From Gordonia iterans (GTDB taxonomy: Bacteria > Actinomycetota > Actinomycetes > Mycobacteriales > Mycobacteriaceae): a stretch of 64,000 nucleotides of DNA. The DNA lies in assembly GCF_002993285.1 (NCBI RefSeq), contig NZ_CP027433.1, forward strand, positions 1,364,001 through 1,428,000, in the 5' to 3' direction. A program made the position numbers and the translations under genes. Positions 43,812-53,603 of this stretch are shown here, in pieces. Under the pieces are notes generated by a model, which was given only the letters and a program-made list of their open reading frames with translations, was not told where the DNA came from and did not search any database. Every line of letters begins with the position of its first letter. Positions within the stretch are counted from its first letter, which is position 1.

Positions 43812-44768
43812 ATGTCCGGAATCGGCGCCTTCGAGGTGGCGGGGGGTCCGGGCCGGGACCGACGTCGGTACCTGGCGGCGCTGTTCGTCGTTCTGCTGCT
43901 CGTGAGTATGCCCGCCTGCCTGGTGAAGGTCGTGCACGACGGCGGGTCGGCGGCGCCGGCCGTGCGAAGCCTGGTGGCCGAGGCCGGAGAACGCTTGGAC
44001 GCTGTGCAGGCGTGGGCCCAGGCACGACGAGCCCGCGTCTCGCTGGTGCTCGTCGATCGTGCGACCGGTGAACGTGTCGGTCTCGATGAGAACGAGCAAC
44101 TGCTGACCGCGTCGGTGGCGAAGCTCTTCATCGCATCTCGGGCGGCGTTTCTGGCCGCCACGGGCGAACGGGCCGTCACCGTGGACGACGACGCACTGCT
44201 CGGGCCGATGCTGTCGGCGTCCGACGGCGTCGCCGCCACCGTGCTCTGGGGCCGACTGGGCGGGCCTGCGCTGGTCGGGGCAGTCGCACATCGGTTCGGG
44301 CTGACCAGCACGGCCGCGTCGCCGGACGGGCGGTGGCCGCACACGCGCACCACCGCGTCCGACCTCGCCGGCTTCTACGCGCATCTGCTCGGCGAACGGG
44401 ACTCGTGGACGGACCGGATCCTTGGTCACCTCGAAGCCTGGACCGACGTGGGCGCCGACGGCTACGACCAGCGGTTCGGACTCGCGGCGGTGCTCGGTCG
44501 TGCGGAATTGGCCGCGCTGAAGCAGGGCTGGATGTGCTGTGTCGCGGATCGGTGGATCCATCTGACGACGGGTGCGTTCGGTCCCGATGGCCGCTACGTC
44601 CTCGCGGTGCACGTCGCCGAGGACGTGCAGTACACAGACGGCACCGTCGAGCTTCCGCAGACTTCCGAGGGCATCGACTCTGATGACGAGAGCGCGGCAC
44701 ATGCGCGCGATACCGTAACGGGTGTTGTCGCTCGATTGTTCGCGGACGGGAACCGGACCTGGACGTAG
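43812..44768 (+). CDS. class A beta-lactamase-like serine hydrolase
   Basis: A 318-residue exported hydrolase. The N-terminal membrane segment at about residues 20-36 (YLAALFVVLLLVSMPACLV) may act as a signal or anchor, with a possible lipobox ending in Cys. The penicillin-binding fold has the S-x-x-K nucleophile Ser101-Val-Ala-Lys104 (LLTASVAKLF). A second motif Ser137-Asp138-Gly139 occupies the usual S-D-N position, and Lys237-Gln-Gly239 the K-T-G position. The altered second and third motifs suggest a serine hydrolase or peptidase rather than a proven beta-lactamase. Confidence 0.82.
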   Translation: MSGIGAFEVAGGPGRDRRRYLAALFVVLLLVSMPACLVKVVHDGGSAAPAVRSLVAEAGERLDAVQAWAQARRARVSLVLVDRATGERVGLDENEQLLTASVAKLFIASRAAFLAATGERAVTVDDDALLGPMLSASDGVAATVLWGRLGGPALVGAVAHRFGLTSTAASPDGRWPHTRTTASDLAGFYAHLLGERDSWTDRILGHLEAWTDVGADGYDQRFGLAAVLGRAELAALKQGWMCCVADRWIHLTTGAFGPDGRYVLAVHVAEDVQYTDGTVELPQTSEGIDSDDESAAHARDTVTGVVARLFADGNRTWT

Positions 44769-45082
44769 TGAGAAGCGGTCGCGGCGCTGACACGTCCACC
44801 CGGGGTAGATTCGTACATGCGGTCGCTTCGTTGAGGTTAGTGAATGTTCGTCGCCACCGCAGCGGTGGATGTGTGTCCGGCGTCCTGGACGCCAGCTTCG
44901 ACTGAGTGCGTGGGCCTTCGGGGTCCACGCACTCCAGCGAAATATTTGTAGTAGTGAATTTTGGTAATACCGCAAGAACTGCGATTCATATGTTCGGATG
45001 ACATCGCGATTGAGTCGACGCTGCTAGTGTGGCTTACATCACCGAACGTATCTCGACCCACTGACAACCCTGGGAGACCGCC
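44769..45082 (+). other. AT-richer promoter region of the CRISPR-cas operon
   Basis: No gene is evident in these 314 bp. Composition changes to AT-rich (AAATATTTGTAGTAGTG near 44940), marking the left edge of the CRISPR-Cas island. A candidate promoter is listed separately. Confidence 0.6.
45010..45039 (+). promoter_or_regulatory. candidate promoter of the cas operon
   Basis: TTGAGT at 45010 and TTACAT at 45034 are 18 bp apart and lie 44 bp before cas7. Both boxes are imperfect, so this is a weak call. Confidence 0.35.
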
Positions 45083-46285
45083 ATGGCAAGGCTTGAACTG
45101 GACACACTTCTCGCGGCATGCAGGCAAGGGGGCGCCGCAACCCTCACGTCTGTCACCGAACTGGCGCCAGCGGAGGGCGAGCACGGTGGAGTGGCTCCCG
45201 CACGCTTCGTGAACAGGGGTGGCGCGACGTATGCCTTCGAGAAGCGGTACGTCGACGGCGTAGCTGTCCACGTAGTCCTCATCGACTCGAAGGGATCGCA
45301 GCTCAATCGGGTAGAGCAAGAGATCGCGTGGGCGATCGCGGACGGCGTCGAGCCTCTTGCGTCCACGCCACGGGTGGCGGTCGAATACAAGGAAGGGCAC
45401 CCGACGGAGTACGACTACACCCTTCCGCACAGACTGTTTGACGGGCATATCCGGGCAGGTAGCATCGACGGAGTTCCGGTCACGCAGAACGCCGCGTATG
45501 TCGCTGCGCGCAATGCGACCACCGCTGATGCCCGCCCGATCCTCGAATTGGGGCCGACCGCTCTGGTCTTCGGTGGATGGGATTCAACGCGAAAGTCGCG
45601 GCAGGGCCGGTACCGAAGCGTGCTCACTGGTGAGATCATCGGAGTGTTGGCAGATCAGGGGGCCACGGCGACTGAGGTCCCGAAACGCGGCGGAGCCCGC
45701 GTCGACCCGGTGGCAGCAAGCGTCCGGCTGTCGGGCGCGCAGCTCAAGGAGTTGCTCGCAGATCAGGAAGCCGAGCTTTCGCCGAAGTTGATCGACAAGA
45801 TCCAGGCGGAGATCAAGGCGGCGAAGTCGGGGACGGTCTCTGCGTCGACGCTGGGTCTCGGTGCGATCCCGCCGAACCTCAACGGCCTCGGGTTGGTCGC
45901 GTGCAGCAAGATCATCCGGTCGCACGTCGTATCGTTCAGCGCGCTGCGTCAGTTGCGATTCGGAGCCGGGCCGGCCGGCGATGCCGCATGCCGAGCCCTC
46001 CTCGCGGCATACGCGCTAGCCGGGCTCGCTCGTGCCGACGCCGCTCTCGATCTGCGTGCCAACTGCAATCTGCGCGAAGCCGGGCCGACACGGGTGTCCA
46101 TCGACGGGCGTCACGGTACGAGCATCGAACTCGAACCACTGTCGATCGACGACGCTGATGGACTTCTGACCGCAGCCATCGCTGAAGCCCGTCGCACTGC
46201 TGGAATCGCGTGGGACGGCAAGGTGTTCACGGTGGTCGGCAACGACATCGTCGTCAATCACGCTGACGCCGACGCCGAGGACTGA
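45083..46285 (+). CDS. csb1: type I-G CRISPR backbone protein Cas7 (Csb1, GSU0053 family)
   Basis: The 400-residue Cas7g that polymerises along the crRNA to form the Cascade backbone. Csb1-family stretches are PARFVNRGGATYAFEKRYVD, KGSQLNRVEQEIAWAI, PHRLFDGHIRAGSIDGVPV, LVFGGWDSTRKSRQGRYRSV and ACSKIIRSHVVSFSALRQLR. It is the first gene of the cas operon, with an ATG preceded by a GGGAG site, and is separated by one base from csb2. Multiple copies per complex would be supplied by its promoter-proximal position. Confidence 0.93.
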   Translation: MARLELDTLLAACRQGGAATLTSVTELAPAEGEHGGVAPARFVNRGGATYAFEKRYVDGVAVHVVLIDSKGSQLNRVEQEIAWAIADGVEPLASTPRVAVEYKEGHPTEYDYTLPHRLFDGHIRAGSIDGVPVTQNAAYVAARNATTADARPILELGPTALVFGGWDSTRKSRQGRYRSVLTGEIIGVLADQGATATEVPKRGGARVDPVAASVRLSGAQLKELLADQEAELSPKLIDKIQAEIKAAKSGTVSASTLGLGAIPPNLNGLGLVACSKIIRSHVVSFSALRQLRFGAGPAGDAACRALLAAYALAGLARADAALDLRANCNLREAGPTRVSIDGRHGTSIELEPLSIDDADGLLTAAIAEARRTAGIAWDGKVFTVVGNDIVVNHADADAED

Positions 46286-46286
46286 C

Positions 46287-47849
46287 ATGGCTGTTGTGGG
46301 AATACGCGCGAGCTTCCCGCTGGGCGTGTACCGAGGCCATACCGCGGGCGAACGACATGATCTGCTGCCATCTCCTCTGCGACTCCATTCCGCTCTCGTG
46401 GCGGCCGCGGGCAATGGTTCTTCTGCGGTGCCGAAGTCGGGTGGATTGCGTCGTGTCGAGTCGTCCGAACGTGCACTCCAATGGCTGGAGGACAATCCAC
46501 CGGAGTATGTCGAGCTCCCGGACTGGGAGACTGGTGTCTCGACAGATCGGCCGTACGCCTACATGGATGAGGGTGTGGTCGAGAATGTCAACACGGACCC
46601 GTCAAGGCGGAAGTCGACTCGGTTCGTCGCGGACTCGACGGCGCTCGCCGGTCCGATCGGTTGGGGTTGGGATTCAATTCCCGAAGAGATTGCCTCCTCC
46701 CTCGACGAACTGTGCGCCGACGTGCCGTGCCTCGGGGAGACGGAGTCTCCGGTCGTGCTCGAGGTCCGTGAGATCGAACCGACGCATCGCCGTTCGCGGT
46801 CGGAGAGCCCGTTCGCTTCGGTCGCCATCAGGCTGAGCGTTCCCTCGGCCGGTCGGACCGACGAACTCGACTCGCTGTACGAACGCGCGCAGCCAGCACG
46901 GACGCCGTCGGTGTCGGGGGACAAGTGGAAAAGCACAGAGAAGCCGCTTGCGCCCCGGATCACGCACGATTGCGCGATTCACCTCGGCTATGACCGGCTC
47001 GATGACGATCCGCAGGACCAGGAAGCTCCGGCACCGTGGGAACACCTCGTCCACATTGCCGTCGACAAGCACATCGAGGCGCCTCACCGAGTGCAATGGG
47101 CAGTCGCGATGCATCGTGCGCTCGTCGCCGCTCTGGGGACGGAGGCCAACTCGGCGGTCACCGGACGCTACCCGGAGGGCGCGCGACGGCCCGCGAATCG
47201 TGTGGCGATCCAATACGTCGACGAGACGTCGATGCAGTTGTCCAGCCACGCCGAACTCGGGCCAGGGTTCGCGTTGCTGGTCTCGGACGACGCGCTAGCC
47301 GAGGTCGCTCCCATTGTCGACCTGGTGCGTCGTCTCTATCGCGGTGGCGTGGGCGAGATCCGGCTCGGACATCGAACGCTTCTGGAGGCGAGCACGTTCT
47401 GGGAGACTCCAGCCGAGGGCGCCCGCAGATTGTGGTGCTCGGCGGCGGTAGTTCCCGAGACACGTCGACAGAAGGCGGTCGAGGGACGGAAATGGACACT
47501 CGGCGATTCCGCGCTGCTGTCCGTCGGGTTCGTGTATCGAGACCGACTCGGAAAACCGTCGCAAGGTCCCGCAGGCGCGCGGTATAGAGAGATCGTCGAT
47601 CGCGTCCAAGCGACGGGAGCGGCGGTGATTCAGGCGTCGCCGATCCCGGACTCGAACGTGGGCCGGTATGCCCACAAGGTGCCTGAAGGGGTCGTCGTGC
47701 AGCCGTACCAGCTGATTCTCGCGCCAGGGTCTCTTGTCGACGAGAGGGGACTCGTCGCGCTCGGGCAGAGTCGGCATCTCGGTGGCGGACTTCTCGTACC
47801 GATGGACGTGGAGCCCGCGGTCGCCGACATTCTCGGAGCAGGACGATGA
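46287..47849 (+). CDS. csb2: type I-G Cas5-Cas6 fusion (Csb2)
   Basis: A 520-residue fusion characteristic of type I-G. The N-terminal part (IRASFPLGVYRGHTAGERHD, LLPSPLRLHSALVAAAG) is the Cas5-like RAMP that caps the crRNA 5' handle. The C-terminal part is Cas6-like, with a glycine-rich loop SRHLGGGLLVPMDVEP near residues 495-510. It is expected to cleave the repeat RNA. Its natural target here is the 9-bp hairpin in each repeat. Its end overlaps cas3 by four bases. Confidence 0.92.
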   Translation: MAVVGIRASFPLGVYRGHTAGERHDLLPSPLRLHSALVAAAGNGSSAVPKSGGLRRVESSERALQWLEDNPPEYVELPDWETGVSTDRPYAYMDEGVVENVNTDPSRRKSTRFVADSTALAGPIGWGWDSIPEEIASSLDELCADVPCLGETESPVVLEVREIEPTHRRSRSESPFASVAIRLSVPSAGRTDELDSLYERAQPARTPSVSGDKWKSTEKPLAPRITHDCAIHLGYDRLDDDPQDQEAPAPWEHLVHIAVDKHIEAPHRVQWAVAMHRALVAALGTEANSAVTGRYPEGARRPANRVAIQYVDETSMQLSSHAELGPGFALLVSDDALAEVAPIVDLVRRLYRGGVGEIRLGHRTLLEASTFWETPAEGARRLWCSAAVVPETRRQKAVEGRKWTLGDSALLSVGFVYRDRLGKPSQGPAGARYREIVDRVQATGAAVIQASPIPDSNVGRYAHKVPEGVVVQPYQLILAPGSLVDERGLVALGQSRHLGGGLLVPMDVEPAVADILGAGR

Positions 47850-50566
47850 GCGAACTCAGTCTGGACGACTTCCCGGCATTCTTCTCCGAAGTCAACGGTT
47901 TTCCCCCGTTCCAGTGGCAATCGCGACTTTGCCGGTACATCGTCGAGAACGGTCGCTGGCCGGACGCGATCAACGCTCCGACCGGATCTGGGAAGTCGAG
48001 CGTCGTCGACGTCCACCTGTTCGTCAACGCGCTGGACGGCGTTGGTGTCGGACCTCGAGTTCCTCGCCGCCTGGCAGTGGTAGTCGGTAGGCGAGCGATC
48101 GTCGATTCCCACTACGGACATGCCTCGGAGACTGTCCTGACGTCGTTGAGGACGGCGCCTCCGGAATCGATTACTGAGCGTGTTTCGGCTGGACTCCAGG
48201 CGTTGAGTACCGTGGCGGACGTCGCGAAACCGTTTCAGTCGAGCATCCTGCGCGGCGGTATGCCGAGGGATTCCAACTGGATCGATGACCCCGCGGCCTG
48301 CGCCGTGATCTGCGCGACTCCGGACATGTTCGGCAGTCGTCTGCTCTTCGGCGGGTACGGCTCGTCGCGGAATGCTTGGCCTCGCGAGGCAGGAGCCCTC
48401 GCGCGCGACACCGTCATGGTGCTCGACGAGGCGCACCTGAACGAACAACTGCTGATCTCCACACGCCGAGTTCGCGACCTGCAGTCGGCCGACGGCATCG
48501 CGATTCCGGCGGTCCAGGTCGTGGCGACCACTGCGACACCGACGGCAGAAGAACAAGAGGTGGTCGGCGTCACACCTGACGACCTTCTTATCGATACGGT
48601 TCTTCGTGATCGGCTGCAGAAGCCCAAGCCGGTACAACTGGTTGCGAGTGAGCACTGGCCGGGAGCCCGGAGACCGTCGCGAAACTACGCGAAGCAGATC
48701 GCTGGTCTCGTCAGGAAGCAGGTCGCGGAGCGCGATGGTGATGGAACTGTGGGGTGCATAGTCAACTCGGTGTTCACGGCTCGCGAAGTCGCACGTGCGC
48801 TCGGGGCCGAACTCGGTCCGGAAGCAGTCATTCTGTGGGTGGGTCCCATGCGCCCTCTTGACTTGCGCGAACAGCAAGAGCGTCATCCCAGGGCGTTCAC
48901 CGTCGATGGAGACCCCGATGTTCGCGTAATCGTGGCGACACAGACACTCGAAGTCGGAGTGGATGTGGATCTCGCGGCCCTGGTCACCGAACTCGCTCCT
49001 GGCTCCGCCATCGCCCAGCGAGCGGGCCGGGTTAACCGACTCGGCCGGCGTGATTCCGGGCCGTGTGTCGTCGTCGTGCCGGAGGTCGCGCCGACGGCGG
49101 GCAGCGGACCCTATGAACAGGATGAACTCACCGAATCGTTCGAATGGCTGCAGCGCAGAGCTGATGACCCCAGCGGCCTGGCACCCGTGCAGATCCAGAT
49201 CGATTCGGCACCTCAGGGAGCTCGATGTCGTGCCGTGCTCTCCCGGATCGAACTCGGAGACGTGCAGGCGTTCAGCTCGACGTCGGAGGAGCAGATCGCT
49301 GCCGTCGACCTTGATCGCTGGATACGGGACGACCTCTCGGCTGAGCCGGCCGGCGTCGGTCTGGTGCGGCGTGGGCCGCTGCCTATCGACGACCTCGACG
49401 CCCTCGCGCTTCTACGCGCCACTCCGGTGTCTCCCGACGAGGTGTATCCGGTTGGTATCGGAACGGCCCGAGAGGTGGTCGATCAGGTGATTCGGCGCGC
49501 GAAGGCACCGTACGCGCGCGTGTTCCTGCGTCGGGCCGGGCAACTCGACGTCGTGGACCTCAGCGATGATCAGATCGACATTCGACCCGGGGATGTCCTC
49601 ATTGTCGACGCCTCACATCCCATCGTCGACAACCGGCTGATCGTGGCGAAGGACGGCGAGTCATCGGACGCCACGGTCTGGGGCCCACCGGAGAGCGTAG
49701 AGGTCTATGTCGACGGTCATGATCCCGATTGGGTCGTCTTACGTGATCTGACGTCGGCTGTCAGGGATGCGATTGAAGATCGACCTGACGGGGAGACCGA
49801 GGAACAGGCGACACAGCGTGCTATGGATGCTTTCGTCGAGGATCTTGGTGAGGCGGGGGAGCTACGCGTCTCAGCGGCGCGTCTGAAGGTGACCGCTCCG
49901 CCGCTGCCGGAGGACGCCGGTCAGCGGTTGGCGTGGGTGGTGATCGCCGATGCGGATCCGGACCGGTCGGACGACGAGTCGCGCCAGTCGTGGACCGGCA
50001 CCGCGGTCCTCCTGTCGTCGCACCAAGAGGATGTCGCTGCCAGAGCGAGGGAGTTGGGCAACCGGCTCGGACTGTCTTCGTATCTCGTCGATGCCCTGGA
50101 ACGGGCTGGCAGGTTCCACGACGAAGGCAAGCGACACTCCGGATTCCAGGAGATTCTTGGCGGCGACTCAAACCGCGTTCTTGCGAAGAGCGCAGGTCGG
50201 GACGCCGGTGAGCCGAAGCGGCGACGATCACGCGTGAACTTGGCGCGGGGATGGCGACATGAGCAGTTGTCGGTCGTATATGCGTCTGCTGAGCTCGAAT
50301 CGGACGATCCGGAGTTCAGGGATCTGGTGCTGAGGTTGATCGGTTCGAGTCATGGGCGCGGCCGATCGGGATTCGTGCACTCCGCTGACGAAGTCCTGTC
50401 CGGTGAAACGCCGGAACTCATGTCAGTTGCGCGCGGATTGTTCGACGAAGGGGGCTGGGAAGAACTCATGGACCTGACTGAACGCCGATGGGGAACGTGG
50501 GAGTGCGCCTACTTGGAAGCTATTCTGAGGGCTGCGGACTGCATGGTCTCGAAGGAGGGGGCATGA
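47846..50566 (+). CDS. cas3: type I-G Cas3 helicase-nuclease with C-terminal HD domain
   Basis: The 906-residue effector that unwinds and degrades target DNA. The SF2 helicase comes first: Walker A APTGSGKS with Lys50, motif II D194-E-A-H197, motif III-type VATTATPTAE, and motif VI-like SAIAQRAGRVNRLGRR. The HD phosphohydrolase is C-terminal, with His758-Asp759 in RAGRFHDEGKRHSGFQ and further His residues downstream. Helicase-then-HD order is a hallmark of type I-G, opposite to most Cas3 proteins. It overlaps csb2 and cas8 at ATGA-type junctions. Confidence 0.94.
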   Translation: MSELSLDDFPAFFSEVNGFPPFQWQSRLCRYIVENGRWPDAINAPTGSGKSSVVDVHLFVNALDGVGVGPRVPRRLAVVVGRRAIVDSHYGHASETVLTSLRTAPPESITERVSAGLQALSTVADVAKPFQSSILRGGMPRDSNWIDDPAACAVICATPDMFGSRLLFGGYGSSRNAWPREAGALARDTVMVLDEAHLNEQLLISTRRVRDLQSADGIAIPAVQVVATTATPTAEEQEVVGVTPDDLLIDTVLRDRLQKPKPVQLVASEHWPGARRPSRNYAKQIAGLVRKQVAERDGDGTVGCIVNSVFTAREVARALGAELGPEAVILWVGPMRPLDLREQQERHPRAFTVDGDPDVRVIVATQTLEVGVDVDLAALVTELAPGSAIAQRAGRVNRLGRRDSGPCVVVVPEVAPTAGSGPYEQDELTESFEWLQRRADDPSGLAPVQIQIDSAPQGARCRAVLSRIELGDVQAFSSTSEEQIAAVDLDRWIRDDLSAEPAGVGLVRRGPLPIDDLDALALLRATPVSPDEVYPVGIGTAREVVDQVIRRAKAPYARVFLRRAGQLDVVDLSDDQIDIRPGDVLIVDASHPIVDNRLIVAKDGESSDATVWGPPESVEVYVDGHDPDWVVLRDLTSAVRDAIEDRPDGETEEQATQRAMDAFVEDLGEAGELRVSAARLKVTAPPLPEDAGQRLAWVVIADADPDRSDDESRQSWTGTAVLLSSHQEDVAARARELGNRLGLSSYLVDALERAGRFHDEGKRHSGFQEILGGDSNRVLAKSAGRDAGEPKRRRSRVNLARGWRHEQLSVVYASAELESDDPEFRDLVLRLIGSSHGRGRSGFVHSADEVLSGETPELMSVARGLFDEGGWEELMDLTERRWGTWECAYLEAILRAADCMVSKEGA

Positions 50567-51588
50567 CCGAGATCGTGATCGGAGGGTCGCATACCTCGGC
50601 CCTAACACACTTCGCAAGCTTCGGTATTATCGCGATTCTCGAGGAGGCTGGGCACCGGAGTCTGCGTCTACGCTGGCGTGACGAATCGAACCCAGCGCCG
50701 ACGGTGTCTGGGCCAACGGTGGACATGGACGTGCTGGCTCAGTCGGTGGTGGCGCACGCTAGCCGTCACGCAGCGCCGGATTCATGGGTGCAAGCTAGAA
50801 CGTTCATCCAGAAGGGTTCGAAGAAGTCTGAGATCGGACTGTTCAGTCCCCGGATTGCTGCTCCGGAGAGCCTCGAGGCTTGGGCAGCGCTATTCGACCA
50901 ACGTCGATCAGTCATTGACGCGAACTCGGATTTTACCTGGCTTGACGGCCAGATGCTCCAGGCGTTGGGCGAGCCGGGATACTGGCAGGCTGGTGAGAAG
51001 GACGCGTTGCCGGACCAAGGTGCGTCGCGGTGGGAGATGAAGACGCGGAACCGTGGTGAGGACTTCACTCGGAATCGCCTCGCGCCGATGGCGATCGAGC
51101 TATCCGGACGCGACGCGAGCGCGGTGGCAAGTTCTTTGGCCGGTGACATCGTCCAGGATTCGGCGGGCAAGCTCGACTCCCGGACCGGCACCGGGCTAGT
51201 GCCTCCGCAACCAGTCGATGATGCAGTTGCCTGGTGCGCGTTGTGGGGAATCAGCGCATTTCGCTTGTATCCGCGTCTCGATGGCGTAGCAGTGACGCCT
51301 GGAGCATGGCCGACGAATATCACTCATCCGCGCCTGATGGCTGTGCCGATGTCGACAACTCCGATTTCGTTGGCGAAGATCCGTCGGATTGTCAGATCGA
51401 AGTCGTTCTCTGACGCGGTATTCGGCGAACGAACAACGGACGGAGCTTGGAGCATTCTCCTGTCCGCCGCCCGGTACGAGCTTCGGCGTTCGGGGCTGCG
51501 CGGCGCCGTCGTTTTTCCGATCAGGAAGGGTGGCAGCAGTTCGGCACCCGAAAGGCAAGTTCTCACCGGCGTCTTCGAGCCCTTCTAA
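50563..51588 (+). CDS. type I-G small Cas8-like subunit (Csb3/Cas8g-like)
   Basis: A 341-residue protein in the position of the large subunit: EIVIGGSHTSALTHFASFGI, ILEEAGHRSLRLRWRDESNP, NRLAPMAIELSG, WCALWGISAFRLYPRLDG. It is shorter than Csx17 (roughly 700 residues) and fits the Csb3/Cas8u2 size class. It should contact the PAM and recruit Cas3; no zinc-finger cysteines are visible. ATG 50563 overlaps the cas3 stop. The assignment rests on position, length and weak motif resemblance. Confidence 0.8.
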   Translation: MTEIVIGGSHTSALTHFASFGIIAILEEAGHRSLRLRWRDESNPAPTVSGPTVDMDVLAQSVVAHASRHAAPDSWVQARTFIQKGSKKSEIGLFSPRIAAPESLEAWAALFDQRRSVIDANSDFTWLDGQMLQALGEPGYWQAGEKDALPDQGASRWEMKTRNRGEDFTRNRLAPMAIELSGRDASAVASSLAGDIVQDSAGKLDSRTGTGLVPPQPVDDAVAWCALWGISAFRLYPRLDGVAVTPGAWPTNITHPRLMAVPMSTTPISLAKIRRIVRSKSFSDAVFGERTTDGAWSILLSAARYELRRSGLRGAVVFPIRKGGSSSAPERQVLTGVFEPF

Positions 51589-51596
51589 AGGTGAAC

Positions 51597-51614
51597 ATGG
51601 ACGGCGAGAACTGA
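51597..51614 (+). other. five-codon mini-ORF before cas4-cas1
   Basis: ATG-GAC-GGC-GAG-AAC-TGA sits directly in front of the fusion start, and CATGGACGGCG recurs 25 bp later at the real start. It is either a slipped duplication of the start region or a tiny leader that affects re-initiation. Confidence 0.3.
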
Positions 51615-51615
51615 G

Positions 51616-53232
51616 ATGGACATGGACGGCGGGAATCGAACGGAACTGCCGATCAGCCTCGTCGTGCACACGGTGTTCTGTGAGCGTCGTGCCTGGCTGG
51701 AAGCGGTCGGGGAGCGGGTCGACAGCGCGCAGATCGAGGCTGGCCTCGTTGCTCATGCTCGAGTCGATTCGCCGCGTGTGTCCCCGATCGAGTCCACATC
51801 GATGGATATTGATCACTCTGACCTGGGCATCGTGGGCAAGTGTGACGTAGTAAGGCACTTACCCGGTCGGGTTTCGATCGTCGAGTACAAGGCGACGCCG
51901 ACTCGTCGTGTTCCGGAAGTAACGGCATCCAACATCGTTCAGTTGGCCCTCCAGCGATTGTGTCTGGAGTCCGGCGGAGTCGTCATCGAGTCGCAGGAGG
52001 TGTATTTCACGAATCATCGCCGGAGCGTGTCCGTTGATCTCACAGAGTCCGACTTCGACGAGGCGCGGAAGTGGGTCGATATGACTCGTGAGATCGTCGA
52101 CCGTCAGACCGCTCCACCGCCGCTGGTTGACGATCCGCGTTGTCGCTTTTGTTCTCACGTGAGCGTGTGCCTGCCCGATGAACACCATCGAAACGAGCTC
52201 AATCATGTTCGGCGTGTAGCGGTCAGCAACCCCGGTGGTGAGGTTCTGCATTTGACCACCGCTGGGAGTCGGGCGTCGCTGAAGTCGGGGCGTGTAGTGA
52301 TTCAGAAGGCTCGTGAGGAAGTCGCCTCACTACCGGTCGAACGGGTCGTCGGACTGGTAGTGCATGGGAACGTCGACGTCTCGTCGGCGCTGATTCGTGA
52401 AATGCTGTGGCGCGGTTACGGGATCGTGTGGTGCTCGTCCAACGGTAGGGTCGTCGGACACGCGCGATCCGCGCGGACCCCCAATGGTCTGCCGCGTCTG
52501 CAGCAACATGTACGTTCCTCCGTCGGAGACATTTTCATTGCCAGGGAGATGATCGCGCCAAAGGTTGCAAATCAGGCGACACAGCTCAGGAGGTCTTCGC
52601 GTGCTGACGTTATCGAGATAGTTCGGAAGATGCGAGAAATAAGCCGGAATATAGACCAGGCGCAGAGCGTCTCCCAAATCGTTGGGTTGGAGGGTGAGGC
52701 TGCGGCATTGTATTTCCGAGAATTCGGAAGCTGTATCGCGAACGGGGCTGATCCGCTGTTCGTCGACGGCTTCGATGGTCGTGCCGGGCGAAGAGCACGT
52801 GATCCGCTGAACGCAGCTTTCAACTACGCCTACGGGTTGCTGGCCGCCGAGTGTGTCCGAGCTCTGCATGCGTGCGGTCTCGACCCTCACGCGGGCTTTG
52901 TTCACTCGGCAGTGCGGAACAAACCAGCGCTGGCTCTCGACCTCATGGAGCAGTTCCGGCCGATCATCGCCGACTCTGTAGTTCTCTCGGTGATCAATAA
53001 CGGGCAACTGACGACAGTCGACTTTCATTCGCTTCTCGGCGCGATGCGCTTGTCGACTACCGGGCGAAAGGCGATCACAAAAGAGTACGAGCGCCGAGTT
53101 TCACAGGAATTCACTCACCCTGTGTACAAGTACAAGGTGAGCTGGCGTCGTGCGATCGAGGTGCAGGCACGGATGCTGCTTGGTGTTCTCGACGGCACCG
53201 GCCACCACTACGTGGGCATCCGGACCCGATGA
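51616..53232 (+). CDS. cas4-cas1: Cas4-Cas1 fusion (adaptation nuclease-integrase)
   Basis: A 538-residue fusion typical of type I-G that selects, trims and integrates new spacers with Cas2. Cas4 part (about 1-190): cluster cysteines Cys22, Cys176, Cys179 and Cys185 and the nuclease segment GKCDVVRHLPGRVSIVEYKA (D and E-x-K). Cas1 part: metal residues Glu359 in GLEGEAAALYF, His430 in GFVHSA and Glu445 in LDLMEQFRP. All catalytic residues are present, so adaptation is probably functional. Alternative in-frame ATG is at 51622. It overlaps cas2. Confidence 0.95.
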   Translation: MDMDGGNRTELPISLVVHTVFCERRAWLEAVGERVDSAQIEAGLVAHARVDSPRVSPIESTSMDIDHSDLGIVGKCDVVRHLPGRVSIVEYKATPTRRVPEVTASNIVQLALQRLCLESGGVVIESQEVYFTNHRRSVSVDLTESDFDEARKWVDMTREIVDRQTAPPPLVDDPRCRFCSHVSVCLPDEHHRNELNHVRRVAVSNPGGEVLHLTTAGSRASLKSGRVVIQKAREEVASLPVERVVGLVVHGNVDVSSALIREMLWRGYGIVWCSSNGRVVGHARSARTPNGLPRLQQHVRSSVGDIFIAREMIAPKVANQATQLRRSSRADVIEIVRKMREISRNIDQAQSVSQIVGLEGEAAALYFREFGSCIANGADPLFVDGFDGRAGRRARDPLNAAFNYAYGLLAAECVRALHACGLDPHAGFVHSAVRNKPALALDLMEQFRPIIADSVVLSVINNGQLTTVDFHSLLGAMRLSTTGRKAITKEYERRVSQEFTHPVYKYKVSWRRAIEVQARMLLGVLDGTGHHYVGIRTR

Positions 53233-53528
53233 CTGCTCGGCTGTCACGGTTATTGGTCGCTTACGATATCGTCGACGACCGGAGGCGGACGCGACTTGCT
53301 AATATCCTTCAGTCCTTTGGTGATCGGATCCAGTTCAGTGTGTTCCTGGTTGATGTTACCGATGCACAAGAAGTCAGGATGCGTGCCAAGGTGAATGCAG
53401 AAATTGATGGCCGAGTTGATTCGGTTCTGTTCTGCAGACTTGGACCCACGGCGACGACAGGAAGCACGTCCATCACTTACTTGGGCTGTCGCCGGACTAC
53501 TACCGACGACACAGACTTCGTCGTATAA
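53229..53528 (+). CDS. cas2: Cas2
   Basis: The 99-residue structural partner of Cas1, forming the dimer that bridges two Cas1 dimers. Features are the N-terminal strand RLLVAYDIVDDRRRTRLANI with the conserved Asp, and FGDRIQFSVFLVDVTDAQEV. The ATG overlaps the Cas4-Cas1 stop. The C-terminus is normal length. The array follows after only 75 bp. Confidence 0.93.
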   Translation: MTARLSRLLVAYDIVDDRRRTRLANILQSFGDRIQFSVFLVDVTDAQEVRMRAKVNAEIDGRVDSVLFCRLGPTATTGSTSITYLGCRRTTTDDTDFVV

Positions 53529-53603
53529 TTTCCGGCTTCGGATGGGGAGTCAGGTCAGCGCTCCGGCAAGGTCGTGGCGCTGGGCTTGACCTACTCCTGT
53601 CGC
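53529..53603 (+). promoter_or_regulatory. CRISPR leader
   Basis: The 75 bp between cas2 and the first repeat should hold the array promoter and integration signals. It is short and not strongly AT-rich. Orientation with cas genes upstream and perfect repeats at this end support new spacers entering here. Confidence 0.7.
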
